This document shows, piece after piece, positions 18,275-27,357 of a DNA stretch of 64,000 nucleotides; within the stretch, counting starts at the first letter, position 1, and each line of letters begins with the position of its first letter. The notes beneath the pieces are model-generated. The model saw only the letters and a list, made by a program, of their open reading frames with translations. It had not been told where the DNA came from and made no database searches. The translations under genes and the position numbers were made by a program. The DNA is from Planococcus citreus. Lineage in GTDB: Bacteria > Bacillota > Bacilli > Bacillales_A > Planococcaceae. The stretch covers positions 682,001-746,000 of the forward strand of contig NZ_RCCP01000001.1 of NCBI RefSeq assembly GCF_003664125.1, given 5' to 3'.

Positions 18275-19741
18275 TCAAATCTCTGCTTTTTTGATGAACA
18301 TGCCTTTCACTTCCTGAAGCAATTTACGTTCAAACAACAGCATCAATCCTCCGTATACAAATGCCCCCGCCAACGTGCCCGTGACGATCATCCTTCCATC
18401 CGCAATTCCTGAAATGGACGCAATGATCACCACCAAAACCGTCGCCATGACAGCAGAATAGCCAAGCGGGATGAAAATAGCTTTCAGTAAAGGAGCGATA
18501 GCAGGCCCGATAATCCAGCGAATCCGGAGCCAGTAATTGATGAAAAACAAAACGAACCGCAACAGCGCCATCGCCGATGCCACCAGAACGATACTGCCGC
18601 TCAAGCTGGAAAGATAAGCGACTAGCGGTACCACGAACAACAGCGACAATTGCCAATAGAAACTCCATTTGACCTTGCCGACGGCGACGAACAAGCTGCC
18701 GCTCGGATTGCCTAGCGCCCTGAACAAAGCGTAAAGCGAAAGGATTTGGACAACCGGTATCGCCTCGCCCCAGCCGTCCCCCAAAAGCATCGGGATGACA
18801 TAAGGCGCCAACACAATGAGCCCTCCGTATAAAGGCGCATTCAACGCCATGATCAGCTTGATGATGAACAAATAAGCTTTTCTCAAACGCAATCGATCTT
18901 TCTGGATCTTGGAGAAAACCGGGAACGACACTTTGGTAATCATCGGATTGAGGCGTTGGATTGGCTGCATGACAATATTCATCGCCATGCTGTAATAACC
19001 GAGGATTTGGGGGCCGAGCATGATGCCGACGACAATCTGGTCGATTTTAGTGTTGAAGAAATTGGCCGTATTTGCTGCCAAGCGATACATGCCGAAATTA
19101 ATCAATTCCTGAATGTCTCCCCAAGCGAACTCCCAGTGCGGGCGGGTCCCGCTGTCGCGGAAGCCGTGTATGGCCCATGGCACAGTCTTGAAAACCGACA
19201 TGGTGATAAATCCGTATACCAATGACCACGCCCCCAAGCTGAAAAAGATGGCCAGAGTCAATGTCACAAGGGTCCCCGCGAGATTCGACAGGATTTCATA
19301 CTTGCCGATGTCCTTGAAGTCCAAGCTTTTGGTAGCAATGGTCTGGAACTGGGCGCCAAATGGAATGATGGCAAAACTGATGCCGATCACGCGGATATAG
19401 CCCTCCAGTTCGGGCTGGTCAAACAAAGTGGCGATTACAGGCGCTGCCAGTGCCATGAGCAGGAAAAGGACAGTCCCCAGGCCGATCGAAAACCAATACA
19501 GGCTGGACAATTCTTTCTTGCTGATTTTTTCTTTTTGAATAATGGCGTCCGTGATACCCATATCCATGTACATTTGGGCAAATTGAATGACGATCTGTAT
19601 GACCGCGATGGCTCCAAACACCGCTGCCCCCAGCACTCGCCCGAGCACCACCAATTGGATTAATTGGAGGATGCCCACAATTGCCATAGTCGCTCCGGTA
19701 ATCTTAACGCTGTCCACAGCTTTCGTTTTCAAGGATGCCAT
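18275..19741 (-). CDS. Polysaccharide flippase (Wzx/PST family, TuaB-like)
   Basis: 488 residues with about 12-14 membrane helices. The N-terminus (SVKITGATMAIVGILQLI, LGRVLGAAVFGAIAV, AQMYMDMGITDAIIQ) matches the PST/MOP exporters such as WzxC and Bacillus TuaB. These move undecaprenol-linked repeat units across the membrane. It begins 21 bp after the stop of the 699-residue multidomain gene and precedes the glycosyltransferase in one operon. The presence of ugd suggests a glucuronate-containing polymer. Confidence 0.9.
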   Translation of the reverse strand: MASLKTKAVDSVKITGATMAIVGILQLIQLVVLGRVLGAAVFGAIAVIQIVIQFAQMYMDMGITDAIIQKEKISKKELSSLYWFSIGLGTVLFLLMALAAPVIATLFDQPELEGYIRVIGISFAIIPFGAQFQTIATKSLDFKDIGKYEILSNLAGTLVTLTLAIFFSLGAWSLVYGFITMSVFKTVPWAIHGFRDSGTRPHWEFAWGDIQELINFGMYRLAANTANFFNTKIDQIVVGIMLGPQILGYYSMAMNIVMQPIQRLNPMITKVSFPVFSKIQKDRLRLRKAYLFIIKLIMALNAPLYGGLIVLAPYVIPMLLGDGWGEAIPVVQILSLYALFRALGNPSGSLFVAVGKVKWSFYWQLSLLFVVPLVAYLSSLSGSIVLVASAMALLRFVLFFINYWLRIRWIIGPAIAPLLKAIFIPLGYSAVMATVLVVIIASISGIADGRMIVTGTLAGAFVYGGLMLLFERKLLQEVKGMFIKKAEI

Positions 19742-19762
19742 AAGCCTGACCTCAGATCGCGA

Positions 19763-21862
19763 TTAATTTAAGATTTTTTTCCACACTTTTTTCCGGTGTG
19801 CGCCCTTGATGCCATAAGGTTTATCTCCCTCAAAATCAACCGGGAAGCCAAGCAGGTCGAATGTTTTCAGGCTACTTTCGGGTAATTGGTCGTAATGATA
19901 GAGGAATTCAAAATCGATCACTTTCAGCCCTTCACGCGTGATCAATAGATTGCCCGGATGAAAATCAATTAACGCACATCCTTTATGATAGAAAAAGTCG
20001 CTGATACCGTAGATTTCTTCCTTATAATGTTTTTTCAGCATTTTGTTCTTTGCCCGTTCATTGTTCGAGAATCTCACAGTCTCGAAATAGGGGATGATGA
20101 TATAATTATCCCCACTGTCCAAAAGCTTCGGGATGAATTCCCGTTCATTGCTTAGCTCACCGTAAACATACTTCTCGCGATTCAAGAACCGTTCTTTTCC
20201 GGCTTTATAGGTTTTTTTAACGGCTTTAACGCCATTGAAGTCGATGATTTCCACTTTAGCCCGCCGTTTATTCTCTGAAATGTCCTTGATCACTTTTTCT
20301 TTCGTCCGGTACTTTTCATCCCAGTTCCGGATGGTTTCTTCCACTTCCTGGAATACCTGAGGCACGACGGAATGGATATACTCCAATGCTTCAATTTCAT
20401 CGTCCGAACTGTGGAGCGCATTCGCCTGTTGCTCTTTGCACAAATTCGAGTTGATCTCTTTCCGCAATTTTTCCTTCAATAGATAATGCTCATTGGAAAC
20501 GTAAGGATATTTCTTTCGCTCCTTTGCCTTCAACGCTTTAGGGTGGTAATCGTAGACAATCAATAAAGCGGCCGGTTCGCCTCCACTGACAGGCCACGGC
20601 CCCTTGCCCCAATTGCCGCCCCGCAGGTTTTGCGCTGCTTTTTTTCGCTCTTCTCCTTCCAGCTCGATCAATTTCACGACATTCAATCCGGCGTTTTCGA
20701 ACCAATCCGCGATATAGCCGTTCAAGCCTTTTTCACTCGCCCATTCGCGGATGACAAAAACCATCAATTCACCATTTTTCTCGAAATTCATTTCATCGGC
20801 CTGGACAATCGATTCGAGCCAATGGCCGTTTCCTTGACTGAGCTTACGGATGGTATCAGTTGCCGGTGACCAGCCTTGCTGTTTCAAAAAGCGGTGGCAA
20901 TCGGTCAAGTTCATGGCCAGTTCTACAACTCCGTTCTCTTTTGCCATTTCCTTAAGAATACGGGGATAATCGTGTTCGGTTTGCCGCTTGCCTCTGCCCC
21001 CTTCAAAAATGGGAAGACCAGATTCCTCGCCTTTATGGTAGACTGCGTGATACATCAGGCTGAGAAAGCGATGCCTGCAATCCGGAATGTAAAAGCGGCT
21101 GTTCCAAAGCTCTCTGCTCAAGACAATTTCCCGCGCAAGATGCGGCCGGTAATAAGCCATTTCTCGATAACCGCTTCCCGTCAAGCCGCTTTCACTATAC
21201 ACGTCGAATGGTACAATCCCTATTCGCTCATCCAGGATTGCGTGCACTTTGCCAATGGCTTCATCGGAAACCAGTAAATCGATGTCTTCATCGATGTCCG
21301 TAAACGGGATTTCCTCATGCCAACGCAACACAACATAAGGCACTTCTTCCTTGTTCAACCGCCCAAAGAAGTCATCCGGGCGAATGTCCGGTGAAAGGTA
21401 ATGGCGGGCTGCCTCTTTCTTGATATGCCTCCGTTTAAAAACAATCACCCGCTGCATGCCCCGGCCGGCCATTTCGAAGTTCTCAAAACTGAAATCCCAG
21501 CGCCTGTTTTTGTATTGAAGCATAGCGAGGAGCGGCCGAAAAGTGAACTTGTTGAACCATTGATTGGGCCGATAAATGATCCACTCTGCCCGTGAGCGAA
21601 AAGCATTGACCAAAGTTTCGAAATCGGCACCATCCAAGAATAGGAGTTCCGCATTGTTTTTATGTGCTGCCTTTTTCGACTCATGCCAGTAAAGGCCCGG
21701 TACTGGCTTATTCATAGCAATCCCTAAAAAATTCGAAAACCCACGTTGTGACAGCTCTTCTTTCAACACCAAATCTTTCGCATTGAAATGCAAAATCCGG
21801 AGATCGGCCCTTCCTTGGAAAGCGTCTGCTATATAGCTGCTTAAAGTTGCCTGTTGTTCCAT
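19763..21862 (-). CDS. Multidomain protein: nucleotidyltransferase-like middle plus kinase-fold C-terminus, in EPS operon
   Basis: 699 residues. Residues about 15-150 (LRILHFNAKDLVLKEELSQRG, AELLFLDGADFE) vaguely resemble a degenerate methyltransferase-type Rossmann fold. Residues about 170-330 contain DIDEDIDLLVSDE, a nucleotidyltransferase-like acidic pair, and a helical follow-on. Residues about 530-699 resemble lipopolysaccharide-kinase/aminoglycoside-kinase folds: VKKTYKAG, then ALIDFHPGNLLI (catalytic HxxN region) and VIDFEFLY (metal-binding D). Start ATG 21862 follows a GGGAGGG run. It sits between the tyrosine-kinase-like gene and the flippase. It might phosphorylate a polymer sugar or lipid carrier; this is inference, as no family name comes to mind for the whole protein. 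Confidence 0.6.
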   Translation of the reverse strand: MEQQATLSSYIADAFQGRADLRILHFNAKDLVLKEELSQRGFSNFLGIAMNKPVPGLYWHESKKAAHKNNAELLFLDGADFETLVNAFRSRAEWIIYRPNQWFNKFTFRPLLAMLQYKNRRWDFSFENFEMAGRGMQRVIVFKRRHIKKEAARHYLSPDIRPDDFFGRLNKEEVPYVVLRWHEEIPFTDIDEDIDLLVSDEAIGKVHAILDERIGIVPFDVYSESGLTGSGYREMAYYRPHLAREIVLSRELWNSRFYIPDCRHRFLSLMYHAVYHKGEESGLPIFEGGRGKRQTEHDYPRILKEMAKENGVVELAMNLTDCHRFLKQQGWSPATDTIRKLSQGNGHWLESIVQADEMNFEKNGELMVFVIREWASEKGLNGYIADWFENAGLNVVKLIELEGEERKKAAQNLRGGNWGKGPWPVSGGEPAALLIVYDYHPKALKAKERKKYPYVSNEHYLLKEKLRKEINSNLCKEQQANALHSSDDEIEALEYIHSVVPQVFQEVEETIRNWDEKYRTKEKVIKDISENKRRAKVEIIDFNGVKAVKKTYKAGKERFLNREKYVYGELSNEREFIPKLLDSGDNYIIIPYFETVRFSNNERAKNKMLKKHYKEEIYGISDFFYHKGCALIDFHPGNLLITREGLKVIDFEFLYHYDQLPESSLKTFDLLGFPVDFEGDKPYGIKGAHRKKVWKKILN

Positions 21863-21901
21863 TCCTCCACCCTCCCCCACGCGAAATCCGCAAATTCATT
21901 T

Positions 21902-22576
21902 TTATCCAAAGCTTTTCGCCGGCACAGGCTTAAAATTATTCAAGATGACGCCAATCAGCTGAGAACCTGACGAAGCAAGGATTTCTTGTGCTTTCAGTAC
22001 TTGTTTTCTATCGGTTGCCCCGGAATGGATGACCAGAATGCTTCCATCACATTTGTTTGCAATGATCTGGGCATCGACGGCTTTCAAGAGGGGGGGAGAA
22101 TCAAAAATGACAATGCCATAAGTTTTCGCCATCCTGTCCATCAGCTGTGCCATCGTATCCGAACTCAATAATTCGGAAGGATTCGACGGAACGGGACCGG
22201 AAGAAAGCAAATCAAGGTTTTCAAAAGCGTTTTTTTGGATTGCCGCTTCCATGCCCATTCGGCCCTCCAATATAGTTGATAAACCTGCCTTGTTTTTTAA
22301 TCCAAAGCTTTCATTCGCTGTCGGGTTTCTCAAATCCCCGTCGACCAAGAGCACTTTTTTCCCTTGCTGAGCGTAAACAACTGCAAGATTCGCAGCGACC
22401 ATCGATCTCCCTTCCCCTTCTGCCGAGGATGCAACAAGAAGCGAACGAAATTCACCAGGAACAGAAGATAAATTCAGATTAGTGCGCAACCTCCTGAATT
22501 CTTCGGAAATATGCGAGTGGGGCGTTGTGGCAACGACCAATTCATTATCTATCCTGTTTTTCCTTTTAATCATCAT
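21902..22576 (-). CDS. CpsD/YwqD-type tyrosine kinase homologue, probably degenerate
   Basis: 224 residues of the bacterial BY-kinase family that controls polysaccharide chain length with a Wzz partner. SEEFRRLRTNL, VLLVDGDLRNP (Walker A') and IVIFDSPP (Walker B) are in place. Two key features are missing. The Walker A loop reads SAEGEGRSM, with Arg where the ATP-binding Lys should be (residue 57). The C-terminus ends KPVPAKSFG without the usual autophosphorylated tyrosine cluster. AGGAGG lies eight bases upstream of the ATG. Immediately downstream of the Wzz-like gene, 3 bp apart. It may act as a non-catalytic regulator, or have weak activity. Confidence 0.82.
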   Translation of the reverse strand: MMIKRKNRIDNELVVATTPHSHISEEFRRLRTNLNLSSVPGEFRSLLVASSAEGEGRSMVAANLAVVYAQQGKKVLLVDGDLRNPTANESFGLKNKAGLSTILEGRMGMEAAIQKNAFENLDLLSSGPVPSNPSELLSSDTMAQLMDRMAKTYGIVIFDSPPLLKAVDAQIIANKCDGSILVIHSGATDRKQVLKAQEILASSGSQLIGVILNNFKPVPAKSFG

Positions 22577-22579
22577 GGG

Positions 22580-23308
22580 CTAAGCCTCCTTTTCCTGCAG
22601 TCCCACTTTTGCTGAAGCGAGTTCTTCTTTGACGCCGTCAATGGGGGGAATGTTTGCCAGTACAGGCACGCCAAGAAGATTCCGGACATCTTCTTCGTCC
22701 TTTATGGAAGTGTCCAAATAAGCGAGCAGGAATGCAGCACCGATCCCAAACATAAATCCTACTGCCAATCCGACGATGATATTGAATATCGGCTCAGGTG
22801 ATACTGGAATCGCATCGTCATTGACGACCGCCGGCGAGAGAATCTTCACATTATTGCTGTTCATAAGGGTTTTTACTTCTTGCTGGAAAATCGTCGCTGT
22901 CGCATTTGCAATTTCTACCGCATTTTTTTGGCTGGAATCTATTACGGTAATGTCAATCAGCTGGGAGTCTTCAGCAGAATCCACTTTAATCTGCGATCTC
23001 AATTCTTCTTCAGGAGCCGTAAATGGCAATTGCTCACTGACCTTCCCTAAAACTGCTGTGCTTTTGATCAAACTGCTATACGTGTTGACTAGCTGCAGAT
23101 CCGCCTTGATGTTCTGCTCGGTCAATTCCTGTGTCTCTCCGGCTTCCCTGCTGACCAGCAATTGCGTCGTACTTTGGTACAGCGGGGTCATAAAGAAATA
23201 AGAAATCACTCCAGCCACTACAGCCCCTGCAAATGCCATCAACAGAATCAAGCCAATAAAACGTTTCCCTATCCCGAAAATTTGGCGAGCGTCCATTTCC
23301 CCCTTCAT
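22580..23308 (-). CDS. Wzz/YveK-type chain-length regulator and kinase activator
   Basis: 242 residues. A first membrane helix (FIGLILLMAFAGAVVAGVIS), an extracytoplasmic domain starting TPLYQSTTQLLV, a Pro-containing second helix region (SPEPIFNIIVGLAVGFMFG) and a short cytoplasmic tail follow the Wzz layout. In Firmicutes this protein is the transmembrane activator of the separate CpsD-type kinase, encoded next door. Start ATG 23308 has GGAG eight bases upstream. First gene of the eight-gene minus-strand operon ending at ugd; the promoter must lie in the very AT-rich 23309-23515 interval shared with the divergent ligase gene. Confidence 0.88.
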   Translation of the reverse strand: MKGEMDARQIFGIGKRFIGLILLMAFAGAVVAGVISYFFMTPLYQSTTQLLVSREAGETQELTEQNIKADLQLVNTYSSLIKSTAVLGKVSEQLPFTAPEEELRSQIKVDSAEDSQLIDITVIDSSQKNAVEIANATATIFQQEVKTLMNSNNVKILSPAVVNDDAIPVSPEPIFNIIVGLAVGFMFGIGAAFLLAYLDTSIKDEEDVRNLLGVPVLANIPPIDGVKEELASAKVGLQEKEA

Positions 23309-23515
23309 CCCTACCACTCCATTCCGTATCATTTTAATGGGTTAAAAGATTTAGTTAAAAAGAATAAATTTATATTTATTTATTTTTTATAGCCTATTAT
23401 ACATATTTATGATATTTTTTAAATATAAATTTTTTAATTTTCAGATATTTTAATATTACATGAACCGTTGTGTTAAAAAATGACTCCTACTCTTTTTCAA
23501 GAAAGGTTGATGGAG

Positions 23516-24685
23516 ATGCGCAATCCCGACACTTTGATGCCCCAAAAGCAGGCTTCTTCTTTTTATTTATGGCTCGTTTTCCTGATCATGGCCAGCAGTT
23601 CCATCGTCTTGATTGAACCTGCACCTGTAGACTTTGGCCTTATATTTTTGCTCGTGGCAGGAATCCTGTTTCAGCGGCTCAGATTCTCATATGCCAATCT
23701 AACCCCGGCTCTTCTTTTTCTTTATTTATTTGTAGTCGCGAGCCTCATTTCGATGTTCGAACTTCCTCACACTTTGCTCGGGGTGCGGGATTTCGCCATC
23801 ACTTTCTATCTGATCCTGTCTTGGTTCCTCTATATCGGCATCATTGAGATGTATGGCCAAAAGGCGGTAAAAATCCTATTCTATGGCTATACATTGGCCG
23901 CCGTGTTTTCAGCGGCCATCGGCATCCTCACGTTTTTCGGCATTATTCCTTGGCAAGAAATTCTTATGAAGTTCAGCCGCGTCAAAGGCTTATTCAAAGA
24001 TCCGAATGTGTTCGGCCCATTCCTCATTCCCATCGCCCTTTACGCTTACTCGTTAATCGAACAGCCTAAAGGAAAACAGAAGGTGATTTGGCCAGCCATA
24101 TTGGCGATTTTAATTTTCGGCATCTTCCTCAGCTTCTCCAGGGCTGCCTGGGGTAATATGGTGCTATCCCTTTTTCTCTATACAGGCCTGCGTTTCTTAT
24201 TGGAGCCATCCATGAAAGTCATAGGGAAATTTTTATTGACCTTAGTATTGCTATTCGGCATTTTCAATTATGTGTTGAGCATCCCCCTGGTGAACGAGAT
24301 GTTCTATGAACGTTTTGAATACCAATACTACGACGATGACCGCTTCAGCAACCAGGCTACAGCGGTCGGGGTCGGGGCATCCAATCCATTGGGCATCGGG
24401 CCAGGGCAATACGAGGAAACGATCGGCTATGCCACCCATAATTCTTTCTTGCGGGTATTATCGGAAAATGGCCTTGTCGGCTTTATTGGCTATACCGGAT
24501 TCCTGTTGACGACCTTATACCGGTCCTTAAGGATTGTCTTGGTTACGAAAAGCCCTCTATCCATCGTCATTTTCGCTTCCGCTGTCGGCTTACTGTTCAA
24601 CGGCATCGTGGTAGACACTTTGCATTGGCGCCATTTCTGGTTTATTTATGCACTTCCTTGGGCGTTCCCGTTGCCCAAAAAATAA
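23516..24685 (+). CDS. O-antigen ligase/Wzy-like polysaccharide polymerase
   Basis: 389 residues with about ten membrane helices and a longer extracytoplasmic loop near residues 260-310 (ERFEYQYYDDDRFSN, ATHNSFLRVLSENGLVGF). The HNSFL motif after the loop is typical of the Wzy_C/O-antigen ligase family. It would polymerise or transfer repeat units outside the membrane. GAAAGG lies nine bases before ATG 23516, so the first twelve residues of the longest frame are left out. It is transcribed alone, divergent from the wzz operon and convergent with the glycosyltransferase at 24760. Confidence 0.85.
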   Translation: MRNPDTLMPQKQASSFYLWLVFLIMASSSIVLIEPAPVDFGLIFLLVAGILFQRLRFSYANLTPALLFLYLFVVASLISMFELPHTLLGVRDFAITFYLILSWFLYIGIIEMYGQKAVKILFYGYTLAAVFSAAIGILTFFGIIPWQEILMKFSRVKGLFKDPNVFGPFLIPIALYAYSLIEQPKGKQKVIWPAILAILIFGIFLSFSRAAWGNMVLSLFLYTGLRFLLEPSMKVIGKFLLTLVLLFGIFNYVLSIPLVNEMFYERFEYQYYDDDRFSNQATAVGVGASNPLGIGPGQYEETIGYATHNSFLRVLSENGLVGFIGYTGFLLTTLYRSLRIVLVTKSPLSIVIFASAVGLLFNGIVVDTLHWRHFWFIYALPWAFPLPKK

Positions 24686-24715
24686 AATAGTTTTTCATTT
24701 AAAAGCAATACTTCG

Positions 24716-24749
24716 AATGGACAGGCCCGCGCAGCCTGTCCATTTTTGG
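24716..24749. terminator. Shared terminator between convergent genes
   Basis: AATGGACAGGC (24716-24726) pairs with GCCTGTCCATT (24734-24744), followed by a short T-run on the plus strand. It ends the ligase gene and probably also the convergent glycosyltransferase. Confidence 0.7.
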
Positions 24750-24759
24750 TTCTGCCCAT

Positions 24760-25848
24760 TTAAAGCACGCCATATACTTCCGATAAGCGCTTCATCATTT
24801 GGTGTGTGTTGAAACGCTCGCTGAATACACGATAGGATCCAGCCGACAAGGATTGCCAAATTTCCTTGTCGCCGAGAAGTTGGGCGATGAAATCATAAAG
24901 CGCTGGATCTCCCTTACCTTTGAACAGCAATCCATTGCTGCCATCCATTAAATCCGTATGGCCGATGACATCCGTCAGCAATAAAGGCAGTTTATAGGAC
25001 ATGGCTTCCACTGCCGCAAAAGGCAGCCCTTCGTAATGGGAAGTAGAGAGATACAGATCAGCATGCCGAAGAATCCGGTCTTTGTCGGCAGTAAAGCCGA
25101 TAAACTTCACTTGCTCTTCCAAGCCGTATTTTCTCACACGCCCCCTCGCTTCCTCCAGGTGTTCTCCGCTTCCCGCCCATATAAACTGGATATCTCGTGA
25201 AATGCCCGCCACTTCCCTGGCAATGTCAATGAAATCGAACGGATTTTTCTGGTCGTCGACTCTTGCTAGGTTAACAACCGTAAAAATACCTTGCGTTTCT
25301 CGGCCCGGCATCCTATCCGGTGGCTTTACGCCATTTAAAATCACCACCGACTTATCCTGGTCGACCAGCTTTTCGCTGAGCGCTTCCCGCTCTTCACGCG
25401 GCGACACGTGAATCACCTGGTCCGCCACTTTATTGATGCGCTTCTCGATCAACTGCACAGCATATTTCTTCGCCCTTCCCATCTTCTTGAATGAATAATA
25501 GCCATGGGGAGTGTAAAGAAAAGAAAGCTTAGGATTGTAAAAGGAATAGACGTACATCAGCATGCCGGCGAATGTGCTGTTGGCATGGATGACATCGATG
25601 GCTTCGCTTCTGACGATTCCGTGAGTTGCCTTCACAGCTTTTATTAATTTCCAAGGCGATTTCCCGAAGGACAGATTATCTTCTATAAAATACCCTTCCC
25701 CTTGGCTTTCCCCGGAATCGAGGCGCACGGAACTGACCATCGCAAACACGCGCACCCTTGGGATGCCTTCGCTATTCTCCATAATGGTGTCGATATATGT
25801 CTTGACTCCGCCGCTATAAGATTCTCCGATCAACAACACCTTTTTCAT
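24760..25848 (-). CDS. Family 4 glycosyltransferase
   Basis: 362 residues with the GT-B layout. The N-terminal domain begins KKVLLIGESYSGGVKTYI, with VIHANSTFAGMLM and YTPHGYYSFKKM. The C-terminal donor domain has FTVVNLARVDDQKNP, FIWAGSGEHLEEA and STSHYEGLPFAAVEAMSY, the E-x7-E signature. It is likely to extend the lipid-linked repeat begun by the sugar transferase 24 bp upstream in the same transcript. Sugar specificity cannot be read from the sequence. Confidence 0.88.
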   Translation of the reverse strand: MKKVLLIGESYSGGVKTYIDTIMENSEGIPRVRVFAMVSSVRLDSGESQGEGYFIEDNLSFGKSPWKLIKAVKATHGIVRSEAIDVIHANSTFAGMLMYVYSFYNPKLSFLYTPHGYYSFKKMGRAKKYAVQLIEKRINKVADQVIHVSPREEREALSEKLVDQDKSVVILNGVKPPDRMPGRETQGIFTVVNLARVDDQKNPFDFIDIAREVAGISRDIQFIWAGSGEHLEEARGRVRKYGLEEQVKFIGFTADKDRILRHADLYLSTSHYEGLPFAAVEAMSYKLPLLLTDVIGHTDLMDGSNGLLFKGKGDPALYDFIAQLLGDKEIWQSLSAGSYRVFSERFNTHQMMKRLSEVYGVL

Positions 25849-25872
25849 GATCCCGCCCCTTCCGAAACCCGC

Positions 25873-26556
25873 TCAGTAAGCGCCTTTTCTATGCAGAACT
25901 TGCACAACGGTCTTGCACAGGATTTCAAGGTCTAGCAAGAGACATTGATGTTTCACATAATACAGCTCAATGTCCACCCGCTCCGGATAATGAACGTCAC
26001 TCCTGCCGCAAACCTGCCAGTAACCGGTCATTCCCGGCTTTGCCGACAGCAGCAAATCTTTCTGTTCGCGATATTCGTCTAATTCCGCCTGGACCAGCGG
26101 ACGCGGGCCCACAAGGCTCATGTCCCCTTTCAGCACATTAAGGAACTGGGGGAATTCATCCAAACTGGTCTTCCTGATGAACTTGCCGAAAGACGTGATC
26201 CTCGGATCTTCCTCTGCCGTGATCTTATAGCCATTGGCGACATATTTCTTGTACAAAAGTTCATCTTTTTTCAACATTTCCTCTGCATTGTTGACCATCG
26301 ACCTGAATTTATAAATCGCAAAAGGTTCCCCGTTCCGGCCAATGCGCTTCTGTTTGAACAAAACCGCACCCTTATTCGGACCCACTACATAGAAGAATGA
26401 ACAAAAGGCCATGATGAAAAGCATCAGGAAAATCCCAACCAATGCCCCTATGACATCAAGCGACCTTTTGATGAACAAATAGGCGACGCTCACTTCAGGA
26501 AAACTTGGGCTTGCGGCAGGCATATCCAAAAGCAACCTGCTTTCTTTTACTCTCAT
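25873..26556 (-). CDS. Priming undecaprenyl-phosphate sugar phosphotransferase
   Basis: 227 residues, the short Bacillus EpsL-like form. One membrane helix (VIGALVGIFLMLFIMAFCSFF) is followed by the cytoplasmic catalytic domain: LFKQKRIGRNGEPFAIYKFRSM, RKTSLDEFPQFLNVLKGDMSLVGPRPL and PGMTGYWQVCGRS. It transfers sugar-1-phosphate to undecaprenyl phosphate, the first step of repeat-unit assembly. AAGGAGG lies upstream of ATG 26556; a longer frame to 26640 has no site. It leads a two-gene operon with the glycosyltransferase at 24760. Confidence 0.92.
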   Translation of the reverse strand: MRVKESRLLLDMPAASPSFPEVSVAYLFIKRSLDVIGALVGIFLMLFIMAFCSFFYVVGPNKGAVLFKQKRIGRNGEPFAIYKFRSMVNNAEEMLKKDELLYKKYVANGYKITAEEDPRITSFGKFIRKTSLDEFPQFLNVLKGDMSLVGPRPLVQAELDEYREQKDLLLSAKPGMTGYWQVCGRSDVHYPERVDIELYYVKHQCLLLDLEILCKTVVQVLHRKGAY

Positions 26557-27125
26557 AGGACTCTCCTCCTTTTTACATTGGCCATAGGGCAAGCTGCCGA
26601 AAAGATTCAACAGCCGTTCAATTCCAACAAGAAAGGTCAATCAACCAGGACAGGGACTTCGCCGATTACCCAAAGATTGATGATTGTAATTCACCAAGGC
26701 CAAGAAGGAGAACCAAATAAAAACCATGACTTTTGTAAACAAAGTAAAGATTTTGTTAAATTTTCGTTAATCTTATCATGACTTTTAACCTAAGTCATCA
26801 TTAATTTTTTTAATTTTTAAAAAATACACAATACTATAGTCACATTAATTTTTCTCATATAAGATTCAATTACAATATAATTTACAAATAAATAAATAAC
26901 TGACATTCTACCTGCTTTTTATAACCTAAATGTTCCTCGACAGTTTTCCGCATTAAACTTCCTTATTGTTTAATTCATATAATTTCCACGCTCTCCTTCG
27001 CCCTAGTTTCCTTCCCGCTTTCTTCCTCTACAGCTTTAATTGCGTTAATTTTTTGGGTAAATGGATGCATAAACGGTCATTTTTATTGCTAGCCTGTTTA
27101 GTAAAGTTATATTCTAAAAATAAGA
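26557..27125. other. Long AT-rich noncoding region upstream of the EPS priming gene
   Basis: No credible gene in about 570 bp; a 64-codon plus-strand frame (26966-27160) lacks a ribosome site and runs into a terminator stem. The region must contain the promoter of the sugar transferase. An inverted repeat ATGACTT, 7 bp, AAGTCAT (26778-26798) about 225 bp upstream of that gene could be an operator. From 27179 to 27357 I also see nothing. Confidence 0.5.
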
Positions 27126-27178
27126 AAAACTTGGCTAATCCTAGGAATACCCAGGATTAACCAAGCTTTTTATTTTTA
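27126..27178. terminator. Terminator, probably for galE
   Basis: CTTGGCTAATCCT (27130-27142) pairs with AGGATTAACCAAG (27153-27165) with one mismatch. T-runs flank it in both directions. galE is the nearest gene reading into it, from 180 bp away on the minus strand. Confidence 0.6.
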
Positions 27179-27357
27179 TGCACCATTCAGCTGGAACTTC
27201 GCCATTATGAAAACCAATGTGTAAAATACCTTTTTAATTCAAAATAACCGCATAAAAATATTCATCCTTTTTACATTTCGATCCTTTTAGCGATGCTTTT
27301 TTCCTTCAACTATTTATACAAGCGATAAATTGCCGAAAACAGCTTTTCAGTTTCCGA

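Noticed and set aside
26966..27160. 64-codon plus-strand frame in the EPS upstream gap
   Set aside because: No ribosome site, low-complexity Phe/Lys-rich product, and it runs into a terminator stem.
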